Positions 19,103-28,347 of a stretch of 64,000 bases of DNA are shown here, one piece after another. The position numbers and the translations under genes are program-made. The DNA comes from Gemmobacter megaterium (GTDB taxonomy: Bacteria; Pseudomonadota; Alphaproteobacteria; Rhodobacterales; Rhodobacteraceae). The stretch is taken from assembly GCF_900156815.1 (NCBI RefSeq), contig NZ_FTOT01000007.1, forward strand, positions 154,754-218,753, written 5' to 3'. Below the pieces are notes generated by a model. The model was not told the origin of the DNA and searched no databases. It saw only the letters and a program-made list of their open reading frames with translations. Numbering within the stretch: position 1 is the stretch's first letter; each line of letters opens with the position of its first letter.

Positions 19103-19634
19103 GCGGCGTTCCTTCCCGGTCTACGTCTGGAGAACCCACGGTTTGGGGCCTGCATTCGCTTCACTCACTATATCACGCGGCCTGTTCTAGATATGGTGTC
19201 AGCGAAGCGAAAGCCTGTAAAGCAAAACTTCGTCAAGAAAGCTGTGGACAACCCGACAGTCTTGCCCGGTCTTTCCAGGCGGAGCGCAGCACTCCCGACC
19301 AGATCGAACGCGACCATGACGCCCCTGTAGTGGCGCGCTGTTGGCTGTGGCCGCTCCAGACAGGCGGCGAACGTCTGCTTGCGTCACGCGGCCCACCACA
19401 CCAAGATCCTTGCCCGCCACCGGATTGGCGCCCTTTCGCGGTCATGTGTGCGGCAAGCTGTACCAGAATCTGAATGCGGGCGGTTGACAGGCGAATTATA
19501 CTTAGACAGTGTATTGTTCATACGCGAATAATGAAGCCACCAAGAACTCGGCCACCATCGCGGAAACAGGGGGAGGGTAGCATGAGGCAGACTGGATGGC
19601 TCCGGTGCCTTCCGCGCCATATGGGTTCGGCGGC
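19103..19634. other. 530-base intergenic region with a probable promoter/operator for the catabolic operon
   Basis: No convincing gene is seen in this divergent gap. Base composition drops near 19484-19545. TTGACA occurs at 19484-19489, followed by an AT-rich stretch with an ATAC/GTAT inverted pair (19498-19501, 19511-19514). This is a likely control region for the ligase/TRAP operon. A strong ribosome binding site (AGGGGGAGGG, around 19569) precedes an 18-codon open frame at 19582-19638 that ends overlapping the ligase ATG at 19635. Confidence 0.4.
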
Positions 19635-21194
19635 ATGATCCGGCTGGGTGACATGATCACGCGCGCCGCGCGCATGGCTGGCGACGCTCCGGCGCTGACC
19701 TGCGGTGCCCACGCGCTGACATGGCGGCAGGTCGAAACCAGATGCTGGCGTGTCGCGCGGGCCTTGCGGGACATGGGCACCGCCCCTGGGGATCGGGTGG
19801 CCTATCTGGGGCTGAACTCACACCGCTACTTTGAATGCTATTTCCTGCCATCGCGGATCGGCGCGATCTCGGTGCCGCTGAACATACGCTATGCGCCGCC
19901 GGAACTGGCCGCCGTGGTGCAAGGCTGCGCGCCCCATGTCCTGATCGCGGATCGGGCGCATTGGGACCTGGCCCGCCAGATGCAGCAATTGGCAGGCATT
20001 CCCCATCTCGTATTTGCCGATGACGGACCGGCGCCCGACGGGGCACCAGGCTATGACGATCTGGCCGCAGGTGACGGACCAGACGACGGAGCGGACATCG
20101 ACGCGCTGGGGTCGCAATCCGATGACACATTCATCCTGTTCTACACTGGCGGAACAACAGGCCACCCCAAGGGCGTGATGCTGACGCACGCAAATCTGTT
20201 TGCGAACACCCAGGGGGGGATCCCGCTCTATGGGTTCAAGGAGCACGAGGTCCAGATGCTGTCGGGGCCGATGTTCCACCTTGGGTCGGGGTCGCGGGTG
20301 TTTACCGCCGCCTATCTGCTGCACCATACCGTCATCGTTCCAAAGTTCGACCCGGTCGCTGCGATGGAAACCATTCAGGCCCACGGCATTGCAACAGTCC
20401 AGATGGTGCCAACCATGCTGGCCATGCTGCTGGAGCACCCGGACTTTGCCCGCTACGATCTGTCGTCGGTGCGCCTGGTGACCTATGGCGCGGCTGTGAT
20501 GCCCCAGGCCCTTTTGGCGCGGGTGATGGAGGCGCTGCCGGGTATCGCGTTCTGCCAGGGGTTCGGCATGACCGAATGCTCGCCCCTGGTCACCGCGCTG
20601 ACCCCGGACCAGCACTATGTCGGCTCTGCGACGTTGGGCACGATCGGGCGCCCGGCGCCGCATGTCGATCTGCGCATCGTGGATGACCGGGATCGGGATG
20701 TGCCTCCGGGAACCACGGGCGAGATTCTGACCCGTGGCCCGCATGTGATGAAGGGCTACTGGAACCAGCCCGCGCTGACAGCTCGGGCGCTGCGTGGCGG
20801 CTGGTATCACACCGGCGATGCCGCATGGCAGGAATCCGACGGTTTCGTCCATCTGGCAGGCCGGACGGTCGAAATGATCGTGACCGGGGGCGAAAACGTC
20901 TATCCGGTGGAAACAGAGAATGCGCTTGCGCTGCATCCTGCGGTGGCCGAGGCGGCGGTGGTCGGCTTGCCCGATCCCCGCTGGGGGGAACGCGTACATG
21001 CGGTTGTGCGGCTGAAGCCGGGCCAGAGCGCATCCGCATCCGATCTGACCGAATTCTGCCGTGCCCGTGTGGCCGGCTACAAGCTGCCGCGCAGCTTCAC
21101 TTTCCGCGACACGCCACTGCCCCTGACCCATGTCAACAAGGTCGACAAGGCACGGCTGAAACGCGAGGCCGCCGAACTGGCCATCACGGCCTGA
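19635..21194 (+). CDS. acyl-CoA synthetase, AMP-forming (cluster ligase 1)
   Basis: ANL-superfamily ligase of 519 residues that activates a carboxylic acid to its CoA thioester. Features are the ATP loop YTGGTTGHPKGV, the GMTECSP motif, the hinge region HTGDAAWQE with GRTVEMIVTGGENVYP, and the C-terminal lysine in THVNKVDKARLKREA. The start is uncertain. ATG 19635 (MIRLGDM) fits relatives and overlaps the stop of a short upstream frame with a strong ribosome binding site. ATG 19596 would add 13 residues but lacks a well-spaced site. It is first in an operon with a TRAP transporter, so it probably activates the imported acid. Confidence 0.9.
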   Translation: MIRLGDMITRAARMAGDAPALTCGAHALTWRQVETRCWRVARALRDMGTAPGDRVAYLGLNSHRYFECYFLPSRIGAISVPLNIRYAPPELAAVVQGCAPHVLIADRAHWDLARQMQQLAGIPHLVFADDGPAPDGAPGYDDLAAGDGPDDGADIDALGSQSDDTFILFYTGGTTGHPKGVMLTHANLFANTQGGIPLYGFKEHEVQMLSGPMFHLGSGSRVFTAAYLLHHTVIVPKFDPVAAMETIQAHGIATVQMVPTMLAMLLEHPDFARYDLSSVRLVTYGAAVMPQALLARVMEALPGIAFCQGFGMTECSPLVTALTPDQHYVGSATLGTIGRPAPHVDLRIVDDRDRDVPPGTTGEILTRGPHVMKGYWNQPALTARALRGGWYHTGDAAWQESDGFVHLAGRTVEMIVTGGENVYPVETENALALHPAVAEAAVVGLPDPRWGERVHAVVRLKPGQSASASDLTEFCRARVAGYKLPRSFTFRDTPLPLTHVNKVDKARLKREAAELAITA

Positions 21195-21269
21195 TCCGGC
21201 AAGACGGGGCGCCGCCCCACCGAAGCCCCGCCGCAGAGCGGGGCCGACGACCAACAGGAGGAGGACGTA

Positions 21270-22337
21270 ATGACCAACCGATTGATGACATCCCTGGGTG
21301 CATTGACCCTGGGCCTGGGGCTGGCAACCGCCGCCCCCGCGCAGATGACCCTGACCTACACCGAAGGCGGCCCCAATCGCGGTACACGCGCAGCCGCAGT
21401 CGCCGATTTCGCCGAGACGGTCGGCAAGCTGACGAACGGCGAGGTTACGGTTGACGTGCATTGGGGCGGCGCGCTTGTCGGGCTGACCGCGACACTGGGT
21501 GCCGTCCGCGATGGCGTCGCCGACATGGGATCCGTTCTGCAATCCTACGACCCGAAGCGTCTGATCGGATATGGCGTTGGCGATCTGCCGACGCAGTACT
21601 CCGATCCTTGGGTCATCATGCGCGCCATGTACGAGTTGATGACGACCGACGAAACCATGGAACGGCTGATGGCCGAACAGAACGTCGTCTATCTGGCCAA
21701 CTTCACCACGACCGGACTGAACTTCGAATGCGCCGGGGACAACAAGATCGAAGGGATTGCCGATTTCGCCGGAAAGAAGATCCGCGCAAGCGGCACCTAT
21801 GCCAAGGTTCTGAATGATCTGGGCGCAACCACGATGAACATGGGCTTCGGCGATGTCTATCAGGCGCTCGACACCCGGCTGATCGACTGCACGACCGGAT
21901 ATTTCTACACGGCACAGGCCTACAAGACCTACGAGGTGGCGAACCACTTCTCGATCGCGCAATGGGGTGGCATCGGCGCCTTTGGCATCGCCATCAACAA
22001 GGACAGCTATGACGAGCTGAGCGCCGAACAGCAGGGCGCCCTGCGCGAGGCCGGCAGCCAGATGATCGACCGCTTCGCCAAGGCGCAGCTTGACGAAATG
22101 GGCAAGATCCGTGCCGGACTGGAAACCGGCGAGATCGGGCGCAAGGTGACTTTGGTCGATTTCCCCAAGGAAGACCTGCTCAAGCTGGAAGAGGCCGGAA
22201 ACGTCCACAACCAGGACTGGGTCAAGGAAATGACAGACCTCGGCCATGACGGCCAGGGCCTGTTCGACAAGTACCGGGCACTTCTGGCCAAATACGACGC
22301 CGAGCGGCAGGAGAAAGGCTATCCATGGGCGCGCTGA
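21270..22337 (+). CDS. dctP: TRAP transporter substrate-binding protein
   Basis: Periplasmic solute-binding subunit (355 residues) of a tripartite ATP-independent transporter. A signal peptide (about 1-24, ending APA-QM) is followed by a DctP-family domain. The domain includes the conserved dimer/ligand region IRASGTYAKVLNDLGATTMNMGFGDVYQAL with the ligand-carboxylate-binding Arg before ASGTY. A strong GGAGGAGG site precedes the ATG. The ligand is unknown; TRAP systems take up organic acids, and the neighbours point to a lipid-like or branched acid. It overlaps the DctQ gene by 13 bases. Confidence 0.92.
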   Translation: MTNRLMTSLGALTLGLGLATAAPAQMTLTYTEGGPNRGTRAAAVADFAETVGKLTNGEVTVDVHWGGALVGLTATLGAVRDGVADMGSVLQSYDPKRLIGYGVGDLPTQYSDPWVIMRAMYELMTTDETMERLMAEQNVVYLANFTTTGLNFECAGDNKIEGIADFAGKKIRASGTYAKVLNDLGATTMNMGFGDVYQALDTRLIDCTTGYFYTAQAYKTYEVANHFSIAQWGGIGAFGIAINKDSYDELSAEQQGALREAGSQMIDRFAKAQLDEMGKIRAGLETGEIGRKVTLVDFPKEDLLKLEEAGNVHNQDWVKEMTDLGHDGQGLFDKYRALLAKYDAERQEKGYPWAR

Positions 22338-22876
22338 ATGCGCCTGGTGCGGGGGGCGGCGACGCTGGCCCCCGCAGCCCGTGGCGTCGCGGACTGGAAA
22401 CGATAGAGACCCTGTTCGCCGCAATCGGTGCAGTGGCCGTGGCCGCCATGAGCGCCTATGTCATCGCAGGCGTGATCATGCGCAACCTGCTGAACATGGC
22501 ACTTCATGACGAGGCGGTGGTGGTTGGCGAACTGATGATCGCCGCACTTGTGCTGCCGCTGGCCAAGGTGGCGGCAGAACACAGCTTCATCACCGTCGAT
22601 GTGCTGACAGGGCGTTTTGCTGCGCGCCATGCGATCTGGCTGAATGCGTTGGCGGCGATTGTCGGCCTGATCGCGGCAGGGGCAATGGGATATGCAGGCT
22701 GGAGGACGCTCTCCGAGGTGGTGCGCAGCGGCAGTTATTACTACGGAATGCTGCAACTGCCCGAATGGCCGGGCAAGACGATGTTCTTTGCCGGATATGT
22801 TCTGTTCGCCGTGCGGCTGCTGGATCTGCTGATCCTGGGCACGCTGGCGCGGCTCAAACGCGAAGGGGCGGCCTGA
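22325..22876 (+). CDS. dctQ: TRAP transporter small permease
   Basis: A 183-residue protein with four predicted membrane segments (about 38-60, 70-95, 110-130, 150-172), as expected for the DctQ subunit. It overlaps dctP by 13 bases and dctM by one base, so the three transporter genes are translationally linked. The family motif region near HDEAVVVGELMIAALVLPLA supports the call. Confidence 0.88.
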   Translation: MGALNAPGAGGGDAGPRSPWRRGLETIETLFAAIGAVAVAAMSAYVIAGVIMRNLLNMALHDEAVVVGELMIAALVLPLAKVAAEHSFITVDVLTGRFAARHAIWLNALAAIVGLIAAGAMGYAGWRTLSEVVRSGSYYYGMLQLPEWPGKTMFFAGYVLFAVRLLDLLILGTLARLKREGAA

Positions 22877-24219
22877 TGGATCCGACCACGATTGGCGCAA
22901 TCGGCTTTGTCGTCGTCCTGTTGCTGCTAGTGTTGCGCGTGCCTATCGGATTCGCGCTGGCCGCAGTTGCCACGATCTGCGTGTTCCTGGTCTATGCGTG
23001 GCGACCCGGACGAGCGTTCAACTTTGATCGGGGCATCAATCCCACGCTGTCGCTGGTGCACTCCAACGCCTTCGACTTTCTGCATTCATATTCGTTGAGC
23101 ATGGTGCCGATGTTCATCGCGGCGGGGCATATCGCCTACCACGCCCGGATTACCACGGACATCTACAATGCCATGCGGATCTGGATGGCCTCGGTTCCCG
23201 GCGGGCTGGCCATTGCGTCGCTGTTCGGCTGCGGCGGATTTTCAGCGATCACCGGCTCCAGCATGGCCTGTGCCTCTTCGATGGGGCGCATCTGCGTGCC
23301 CGAAATGCTGCGCTGGGGCTACAAGCCGTCGCTTGCCGGATCGACGGTGGCGATGGGCGGAACGCTGGGCGCGCTGATCCCGCCCAGCATCCTGTTCGTC
23401 CTGTATGCCCTGTTCACCGAACAATCGGTCAGCCGGCTGTTTCTAGCGGGCATCATTCCGGGGCTGCTGTCGCTGGCCGGATACATCATCACGGTGATGA
23501 TCTGGGTACGCATGAACCCGGCGGTCGCACCCAAGGTCGAAATGACCTTTACCGGGCGCGAGAAACTGCGCGCCGTGCTGATCGCCTGGCCTGCCGCTGC
23601 GCTGATGACCATCATCATCGGCGGGATCTATGGCGGGATCTTCACCGCGACCGAGGCGGCAGCCGTCAGCCTTGGCTTTGCCCTGACCTTCGGGATCGTC
23701 TCGCGCCGACTGACGTGGGCGGCCATCATCGACTCCTTTGTGATCACGGCAAAATCTTCTGCCGCGCTGTTCTTCATTGCGGTCGGGGCCAAGATCTTTG
23801 TCTCGCTGGTGTCCTTGACGGGTGTGACACAGGCATTCGTGGATCTGATCCAGTCATCCAATCTGGCGCAGTGGCAGGTGCTGACCTGCATCGTTCTGCT
23901 ATATCTGGTGCTGGGCGTATTCCTCGACCCGATCGGCACGATGCTGCTGACCCTTCCCTTCGTCATCCCGCTGGTCGAAGGCTATGGGCTGGATCTGGTG
24001 TGGTTCGGTGTGATCGTCGTCAAGCTGCTGGAGATCGGTCTGGTGACGCCACCAATGGGGTTGAATGTGTTTGTCGTCGCCTCTGTCGCTGGCAAGGAGG
24101 TGGATGCCACAACGACGTTCAAGGGCGTGGCCCGGTTCCTGACCGGAGACCTTGTGGTACTGGCCTTGCTGGTCGCATTCCCCATCCTGTCGCTGTTCGT
24201 ACCCAATTCGATGAACTGA
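22876..24219 (+). CDS. dctM: TRAP transporter large permease
   Basis: A 447-residue polytopic protein of the DctM family, forming the sodium-coupled translocation channel. Family signatures are MVPMFIAAGHIAYHA, FGCGGFSAITGSSMA, YKPSLAGSTVAMGGTLGALIPPS and PPMGLNVFVVASVAG. The ATG at 22876 overlaps the dctQ stop (TGATG). Upstream in-frame ATGs lie inside dctQ and were not used. A hairpin follows the stop. Confidence 0.93.
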   Translation: MDPTTIGAIGFVVVLLLLVLRVPIGFALAAVATICVFLVYAWRPGRAFNFDRGINPTLSLVHSNAFDFLHSYSLSMVPMFIAAGHIAYHARITTDIYNAMRIWMASVPGGLAIASLFGCGGFSAITGSSMACASSMGRICVPEMLRWGYKPSLAGSTVAMGGTLGALIPPSILFVLYALFTEQSVSRLFLAGIIPGLLSLAGYIITVMIWVRMNPAVAPKVEMTFTGREKLRAVLIAWPAAALMTIIIGGIYGGIFTATEAAAVSLGFALTFGIVSRRLTWAAIIDSFVITAKSSAALFFIAVGAKIFVSLVSLTGVTQAFVDLIQSSNLAQWQVLTCIVLLYLVLGVFLDPIGTMLLTLPFVIPLVEGYGLDLVWFGVIVVKLLEIGLVTPPMGLNVFVVASVAGKEVDATTTFKGVARFLTGDLVVLALLVAFPILSLFVPNSMN

Positions 24220-24225
24220 GACGTT

Positions 24226-24250
24226 CCGGCCCGCCGCCTGGGTGGGCCGG
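24226..24250 (+). terminator. intercistronic hairpin after dctM
   Basis: CCGGCCCGCC (24226-24235) pairs with GGTGGGCCGG (24241-24250), with one G-T pair and a 5-base loop. No T-run follows. It may attenuate or process the mRNA between the transporter and the hydrolase gene rather than stop transcription fully. Confidence 0.4.
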
Positions 24251-24269
24251 AGATTTGAAAGGATCGCCC

Positions 24270-25316
24270 ATGCCATCCGGTTCGGCCCCTCGGGCCATGG
24301 CAATCGACGCCCCCGGCCCGGCCCAGGTCGTGCCGCTTGCGCCCGGCCTGTTATGGGCGCGTGTCGCGCTGCCGCTGGTGCTGGATCACGTCAACATCTA
24401 CCTGATCGAGGATGATGGCGGCTGGGCCGTGGTGGATACGGGCGTCAGCGGTCCCGCGACGCGCGCCGCCTTTGCCGCGCTGTTGTCGGGGCCCCTGCAC
24501 GGCCAGCGGTTTACCCGGCTGATCGTGACCCATCATCACCCCGACCACATCGGCCATGCCGGACAGCTTTGCGCGGATCATGGCCTGCCCTTGCTGACAA
24601 GCCTGACCGCCTATCTCAGTTGCCTGACACTGCTGTCGAACCCCTCGCGTCTGGGCGATGGATTCTATGCCGACTTTTACAGCCGCCACGGAATGGCCCC
24701 CGACGTCGCCGAGCGCATGAAGGGATGGGGCAAGCATTATGCCGGGCTGGTGGGCGCCCCGCCTACAACCTTTACCCGCCTGCTGGCCGGGGACCGGCTG
24801 GATATCGGCGGGCGGGTGTTCGACATCCTGTCAGGTGATGGTCATGCACCGGAACAGCTTATGCTGTACAGCCGTGCCGACAACATCCTGCTGGCGGCCG
24901 ATCAGGTGCTGCTGGGCATCTCGCCCAATGTCAGCGTCTGGCCAACCGAACCGGACAGCAACCCGCTAGGTCACTATCTGCGATCGCTCGCAGATCTGGC
25001 GATGGTCGTGCCAGATGACGCGCTTGTCCTGCCCGGCCATCGTCAACCGTTTTTCGGGCTCCATGCCCGCATCGCCGAACTTCGGGCGCATCACGAGGTG
25101 CGTCTTTCCGAACTCCTCGGTGCCTGCGTGGGGGCGCAGCCGTCGGTCGCCGATCTGGTGCCCGTGCTGTTCGACCGCCCGCTCGGGCCGGGGCAACTTG
25201 CCTTTGCCTTCAGCGAGACCCACGCCCACGTGAACCACCTTTTGCAATCGCGGCAACTGGCGCTCGCAGATGCGGCCGGTCCGCTGCGCTATTCCGCACC
25301 CCGCCAAGCGTCCTGA
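24270..25316 (+). CDS. metallo-beta-lactamase-fold hydrolase
   Basis: A 348-residue MBL-superfamily protein with the zinc motif THHHPDHIGH (H-x-H-x-D-H), a second metal site in SGDGHAPEQLML and LAADQVLL, and a C-terminal His in VLPGHRQP. The C-terminal third is a helical winged-helix-like extension (about 250-348) as in LACTB2-type or thioesterase-like relatives. In this operon it could hydrolyse a CoA thioester or lactone, but this is inferred from context only. The ATG at 24270 follows AAAGGA. Confidence 0.82.
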   Translation: MPSGSAPRAMAIDAPGPAQVVPLAPGLLWARVALPLVLDHVNIYLIEDDGGWAVVDTGVSGPATRAAFAALLSGPLHGQRFTRLIVTHHHPDHIGHAGQLCADHGLPLLTSLTAYLSCLTLLSNPSRLGDGFYADFYSRHGMAPDVAERMKGWGKHYAGLVGAPPTTFTRLLAGDRLDIGGRVFDILSGDGHAPEQLMLYSRADNILLAADQVLLGISPNVSVWPTEPDSNPLGHYLRSLADLAMVVPDDALVLPGHRQPFFGLHARIAELRAHHEVRLSELLGACVGAQPSVADLVPVLFDRPLGPGQLAFAFSETHAHVNHLLQSRQLALADAAGPLRYSAPRQAS

Positions 25317-25327
25317 CGGAGAGACCG

Positions 25328-26284
25328 ATGCCCATTCCCGCCCGCCTGTCCAACCTGCGCCTTCCACTTGTCGCCGCACCGATGTTCCTCGCCTCGGGGC
25401 CCGATCTCGTGGTCGAGACCTGTCGGGCCGGGGTTGTGGGCACGTTTCCCACGCTCAACTGCCGGACCGTTTCCGCACTAACCGACTGGTTCGCAGAAAT
25501 CGAAGGGCGCCTGACTACCCATCCAGGGGCGGCCCCCTATGGCGTCAATCTGATCGTGCACAAATCCAATGCACGGCTGGACGACGATCTGGCCCAGGTC
25601 GTGGCGCACAAGGTGCCGGTGGTCATCACCTCGTTGGGTGCCGTCAGCGAGATCGTCGAGGCGGTGCATTCCTACGGCGGGCTGGTATTCCACGATGTGA
25701 TCAACCTGCGCCATGCCGCCAAGGCCGCAGAGGCCGGGGTCGATGGCATTGTTGCCGTCAGCGCGGGCGCTGGCGGACATGCCGGATTAACCCATCCTTT
25801 TGCCCTGATACAGGAAATCCGCCGGATCTTTGATGGAACGATCCTGATGTCCGGCGCGATCAGCACCGGCGCCCAGATCGCAGCCGCCCGGATGGCCGGG
25901 GCGGATCTGGCCTATATCGGCACCCGATTCATCGCCACCACGGAATCCACTGCGCCAGCAGATCACAAGCAGATGATCCTCGATGCAAGCGCCGCAGACA
26001 TCATCCACACTCCGGCCATTTCCGGGGTCAACGCAAACTTCCTGCGCCCCTCGATCCGGGCAGCCGGGCTCGACCCCGACAACCTGCCCCCCTACGCAGG
26101 AGGACACCGGGGCCATGACGAACGGCCCAAGGCATGGAAGAACATCTGGTCTGCGGGACAGGGCGTCGGCGCCTGTGATCGCGTGGTTCCGGTGGCGGCG
26201 CTGTGCGACGAGCTTGCCCTTGGCTATGACACCGCAATCGCCGCGATATCCGCCGATCCGTTCCGCAACCGACCCCGACCCTGA
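25328..26284 (+). CDS. nitronate monooxygenase-like FMN oxidoreductase
   Basis: A 318-residue TIM-barrel flavoprotein of the 2-nitropropane dioxygenase/NMO family. The pattern is visible in APMFLASGPDLVVETCRAG near the start, VITSLGAVSEIVEAVHSYG, GVDGIVAVSAGAGGHAG (FMN phosphate loop) and SGAISTGAQIAAARMAGADLAYIGTRF. Family members oxidise nitronates or act as enoyl-type FMN reductases (FabK-like). In an acyl-CoA catabolic operon a redox step on an unsaturated intermediate is also conceivable. It begins 11 bases after the hydrolase with a good ribosome binding site. Confidence 0.85.
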   Translation: MPIPARLSNLRLPLVAAPMFLASGPDLVVETCRAGVVGTFPTLNCRTVSALTDWFAEIEGRLTTHPGAAPYGVNLIVHKSNARLDDDLAQVVAHKVPVVITSLGAVSEIVEAVHSYGGLVFHDVINLRHAAKAAEAGVDGIVAVSAGAGGHAGLTHPFALIQEIRRIFDGTILMSGAISTGAQIAAARMAGADLAYIGTRFIATTESTAPADHKQMILDASAADIIHTPAISGVNANFLRPSIRAAGLDPDNLPPYAGGHRGHDERPKAWKNIWSAGQGVGACDRVVPVAALCDELALGYDTAIAAISADPFRNRPRP

Positions 26285-26331
26285 GGCCCGACCGACATGG
26301 CCGCACCCTACCCCGCCGACAGGACGCGCCG

Positions 26332-27741
26332 ATGACGACGCCCCTGTCGCCGGTCGCGCGTCCGGCCAGCATTGCCATGTTGGTGGCGCTGGTGCTCGCT
26401 GCGGCCATTCACGAATTGTGGCGCGCGGACTGGACGTGGATACCCGGCGGAATGGCCCTGTTCGGCTTCCTGCTGCTGGAGTGGCGGCGGCTGGCGCCTG
26501 CGGCGCAGCGATTGGCGGCCATCGTCATCGCCCTTGGAACAGGGTTGCCGCTGGCCAATCTGATCCCGGTCGACACGTTGCACAAGGCGCTCGATCAGGC
26601 CCTGTACCTGGGGTTTTTTGTCACTGCATTGGGGGTGTTGCAGGATACCGCCGCAGGATCGCCGCTGATCCGCAGGGCGGGCACTGTGCTGCTGTCGCAA
26701 CCGCCGGGGCGTCGATATTCCGTACTGACTGCGGGTGGTGCATTGATGGGCGTTCTGTTGAATCTCGGCGCGCTCAGCCTGTTGGGCACGATGATCGCCC
26801 AGGCCAACGAGTCGCTTCGGGCCGAAACCGGGGATCGCATCGCCGGGATCCGCTTGCGCCGGATGTCGCTTGCGGTTCTGCGCGGCTTTTGCACCGTTCC
26901 GCTGTGGTCGCCTACCTCGATGTCGATGCCGCTGGTGTTCATGGCCCTGCCAAGCCTGACCTTTCTGGACATTCTGCCCGTTGGCGGCAGCATCGCCTTG
27001 GCCTTGCTGACGCTGGGATGGATGCTGGACAGAATGACCTATCCTCGCAGACCCCAGGCGGCGCAGCCTCCGATCGACCTGAGCCCCCTGATGCAGCTTC
27101 TGGGCCTGGTCCTGCTGATCCCTGCTCTGGGCCTTGGCGTGGCCACTGCGCTGGATATTCGTTCGATCACCGCAATCCTGCTGATCGTGCCGTGTATCGC
27201 GCTGGCATGGCAATGGGTGCAGCAGCGTGGTTTCGGTGCCGAACGACCCTTGCGGGCCGCAAGGCAGATCCTGCTGGGCCGCACCCTGCCAAGCCTGCCG
27301 GACTTGCGGTCGGAGATCACGATCTTTGCAGCGTCTGGCGCATTGGGGATCCTTCTGATGCCGCTGGTCGATGTCGAAGTGCTGGGCGCCCTTGTGCACT
27401 CCATGGGTCTGGGCAAGGGGATGGTGCTGGCGGCCGGGTTCCTGTTCATTTCAGGAATGTCGTTCCTGGGCCTGAATCCCATCGTTTCTGTCACGCTGGT
27501 GATGGGCGTCTACCCACGCATACCGGGCTTCAGTTTCGAGCCGATTCATCTGGCAATGATGGCCCTGTCCGGCTGGTCGGTGGCCGTCGGCCTGTCACCG
27601 CTGTCCGCATCGGTTCGAATCGCCGCGCGCAGCGTGGGAGTAGAGGCGGCGGTGCTTGGACTGCGCTGGAACCGCAGCTATGGCGTGGCTGCCACCCTGT
27701 TGCTGACCTGCGCCATGATGCTGACCGGCGAATTTGGATGA
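26332..27741 (+). CDS. polytopic membrane protein of unknown function
   Basis: A 469-residue integral membrane protein with about 10-12 hydrophobic segments and few charged loops. I do not recognise the family with certainty. Conserved-looking polar/glycine motifs within membrane segments (GALSLLGTMIAQANES, MSFLGLNPIVSVTLVMG, GLSPLSASVRIAARS) recall ion-transporter (IT) or DctM-type carriers, so a transporter for an acid or by-product is possible. It closes the operon that begins with the acyl-CoA ligase and TRAP genes. No signal peptide beyond the first membrane segment is seen. Confidence 0.75.
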   Translation: MTTPLSPVARPASIAMLVALVLAAAIHELWRADWTWIPGGMALFGFLLLEWRRLAPAAQRLAAIVIALGTGLPLANLIPVDTLHKALDQALYLGFFVTALGVLQDTAAGSPLIRRAGTVLLSQPPGRRYSVLTAGGALMGVLLNLGALSLLGTMIAQANESLRAETGDRIAGIRLRRMSLAVLRGFCTVPLWSPTSMSMPLVFMALPSLTFLDILPVGGSIALALLTLGWMLDRMTYPRRPQAAQPPIDLSPLMQLLGLVLLIPALGLGVATALDIRSITAILLIVPCIALAWQWVQQRGFGAERPLRAARQILLGRTLPSLPDLRSEITIFAASGALGILLMPLVDVEVLGALVHSMGLGKGMVLAAGFLFISGMSFLGLNPIVSVTLVMGVYPRIPGFSFEPIHLAMMALSGWSVAVGLSPLSASVRIAARSVGVEAAVLGLRWNRSYGVAATLLLTCAMMLTGEFG

Positions 27742-27800
27742 ACCGCCCGGTGTCCCCCTGGCCCAGATCAACGCAACCGGTCCGGGTTGCGCCAGATAGA

Positions 27801-27832
27801 AAATAGGTTTATTATTAACAGATGATCTATTT
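27801..27832. promoter_or_regulatory. AT-rich inverted repeat upstream of the MarR gene
   Basis: AAATAG (27801-27806) and CTATTT (27827-27832) flank the core TTTATTATTAACAGATGAT in an otherwise GC-rich region, ending 11 bases before the GTG of the MarR gene. This is a plausible promoter and autoregulatory operator. A similar TATTATTAA word occurs on the other strand near 28359-28367, just after the gene. Confidence 0.4.
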
Positions 27833-27843
27833 GTGAGGGCTTC

Positions 27844-28347
27844 GTGGACAACAAGTCACCCGCCATCAAGCCAGCCAACCGGGATACATCTGGCAACCCG
27901 AAGCGTGATCACAAGATCGGCCTTATGTTTCAGCATGTTGCGCGATTGCGCAACCGCTATTTCGACAAACTGGTCGCCGAGGCCAACCTGACAGCCGGGC
28001 AGGTGCGCGTCATCAACCTTCTGCTGCGCAAGCAAGGCATGAGCCAGGTCGAACTCGCGCGCATCCTCGGTGTGGGCACCGTTGCCGTAAGCGCACAGCT
28101 TGACCGGATGGAAAAGAACGGCTGGGTGATCCGCAAGCCAGACGACCATGACCGCCGGTCCAACCGCGTCTGGCTGACCGAAGCTGGCCTGGCGACCAAG
28201 GACTTCCTGGCGGACGGGTTCGCGCAGTTGAACGACACCGCCTTTGATGGGCTGAGCGATGCCGATGTCGATCATCTGATCGCGATGCTGCACCGGATCA
28301 GATCGAATCTGGAGACCGCCTGTGCAAAGCATGACGAAGGCACCTGA
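27844..28347 (+). CDS. MarR-family transcriptional regulator
   Basis: A 167-residue winged-helix regulator. The MarR core is visible in FQHVARLRNRYFDKLVAEANLTAGQVRVINLLLRK (in pieces), GMSQVELARILGVGTVAVSAQLDRMEKNGWV (helix-turn-helix) and the wing with DDHDRRSNRVWLTEAG. The start is GTG at 27844 after GAGGG. MarR proteins near aromatic or acyl-CoA catabolic genes often release DNA on binding a CoA ester or acid. It lies between the ligase/TRAP operon and the acyl-CoA dehydrogenase pair, so it is the best candidate for the cluster's regulator. Confidence 0.9.
   Translation: MDNKSPAIKPANRDTSGNPKRDHKIGLMFQHVARLRNRYFDKLVAEANLTAGQVRVINLLLRKQGMSQVELARILGVGTVAVSAQLDRMEKNGWVIRKPDDHDRRSNRVWLTEAGLATKDFLADGFAQLNDTAFDGLSDADVDHLIAMLHRIRSNLETACAKHDEGT

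Noticed and set aside
19193..19330. 45-codon plus-strand frame in the 19.1-19.6 kb gap
   Set aside because: No ribosome binding site and no recognisable sequence; probably chance.
19818..22424. Minus-strand open frame of 868 codons
   Set aside because: It is antisense to the acyl-CoA ligase and dctP, is His/Arg/Gln-rich with no domain pattern, and lacks a ribosome binding site. It is a typical shadow frame in GC-rich DNA.
26308..27399. Minus-strand open frame of 363 codons
   Set aside because: Shadow of the polytopic membrane protein; composition is Gln/Arg/His-rich and shows no motif.
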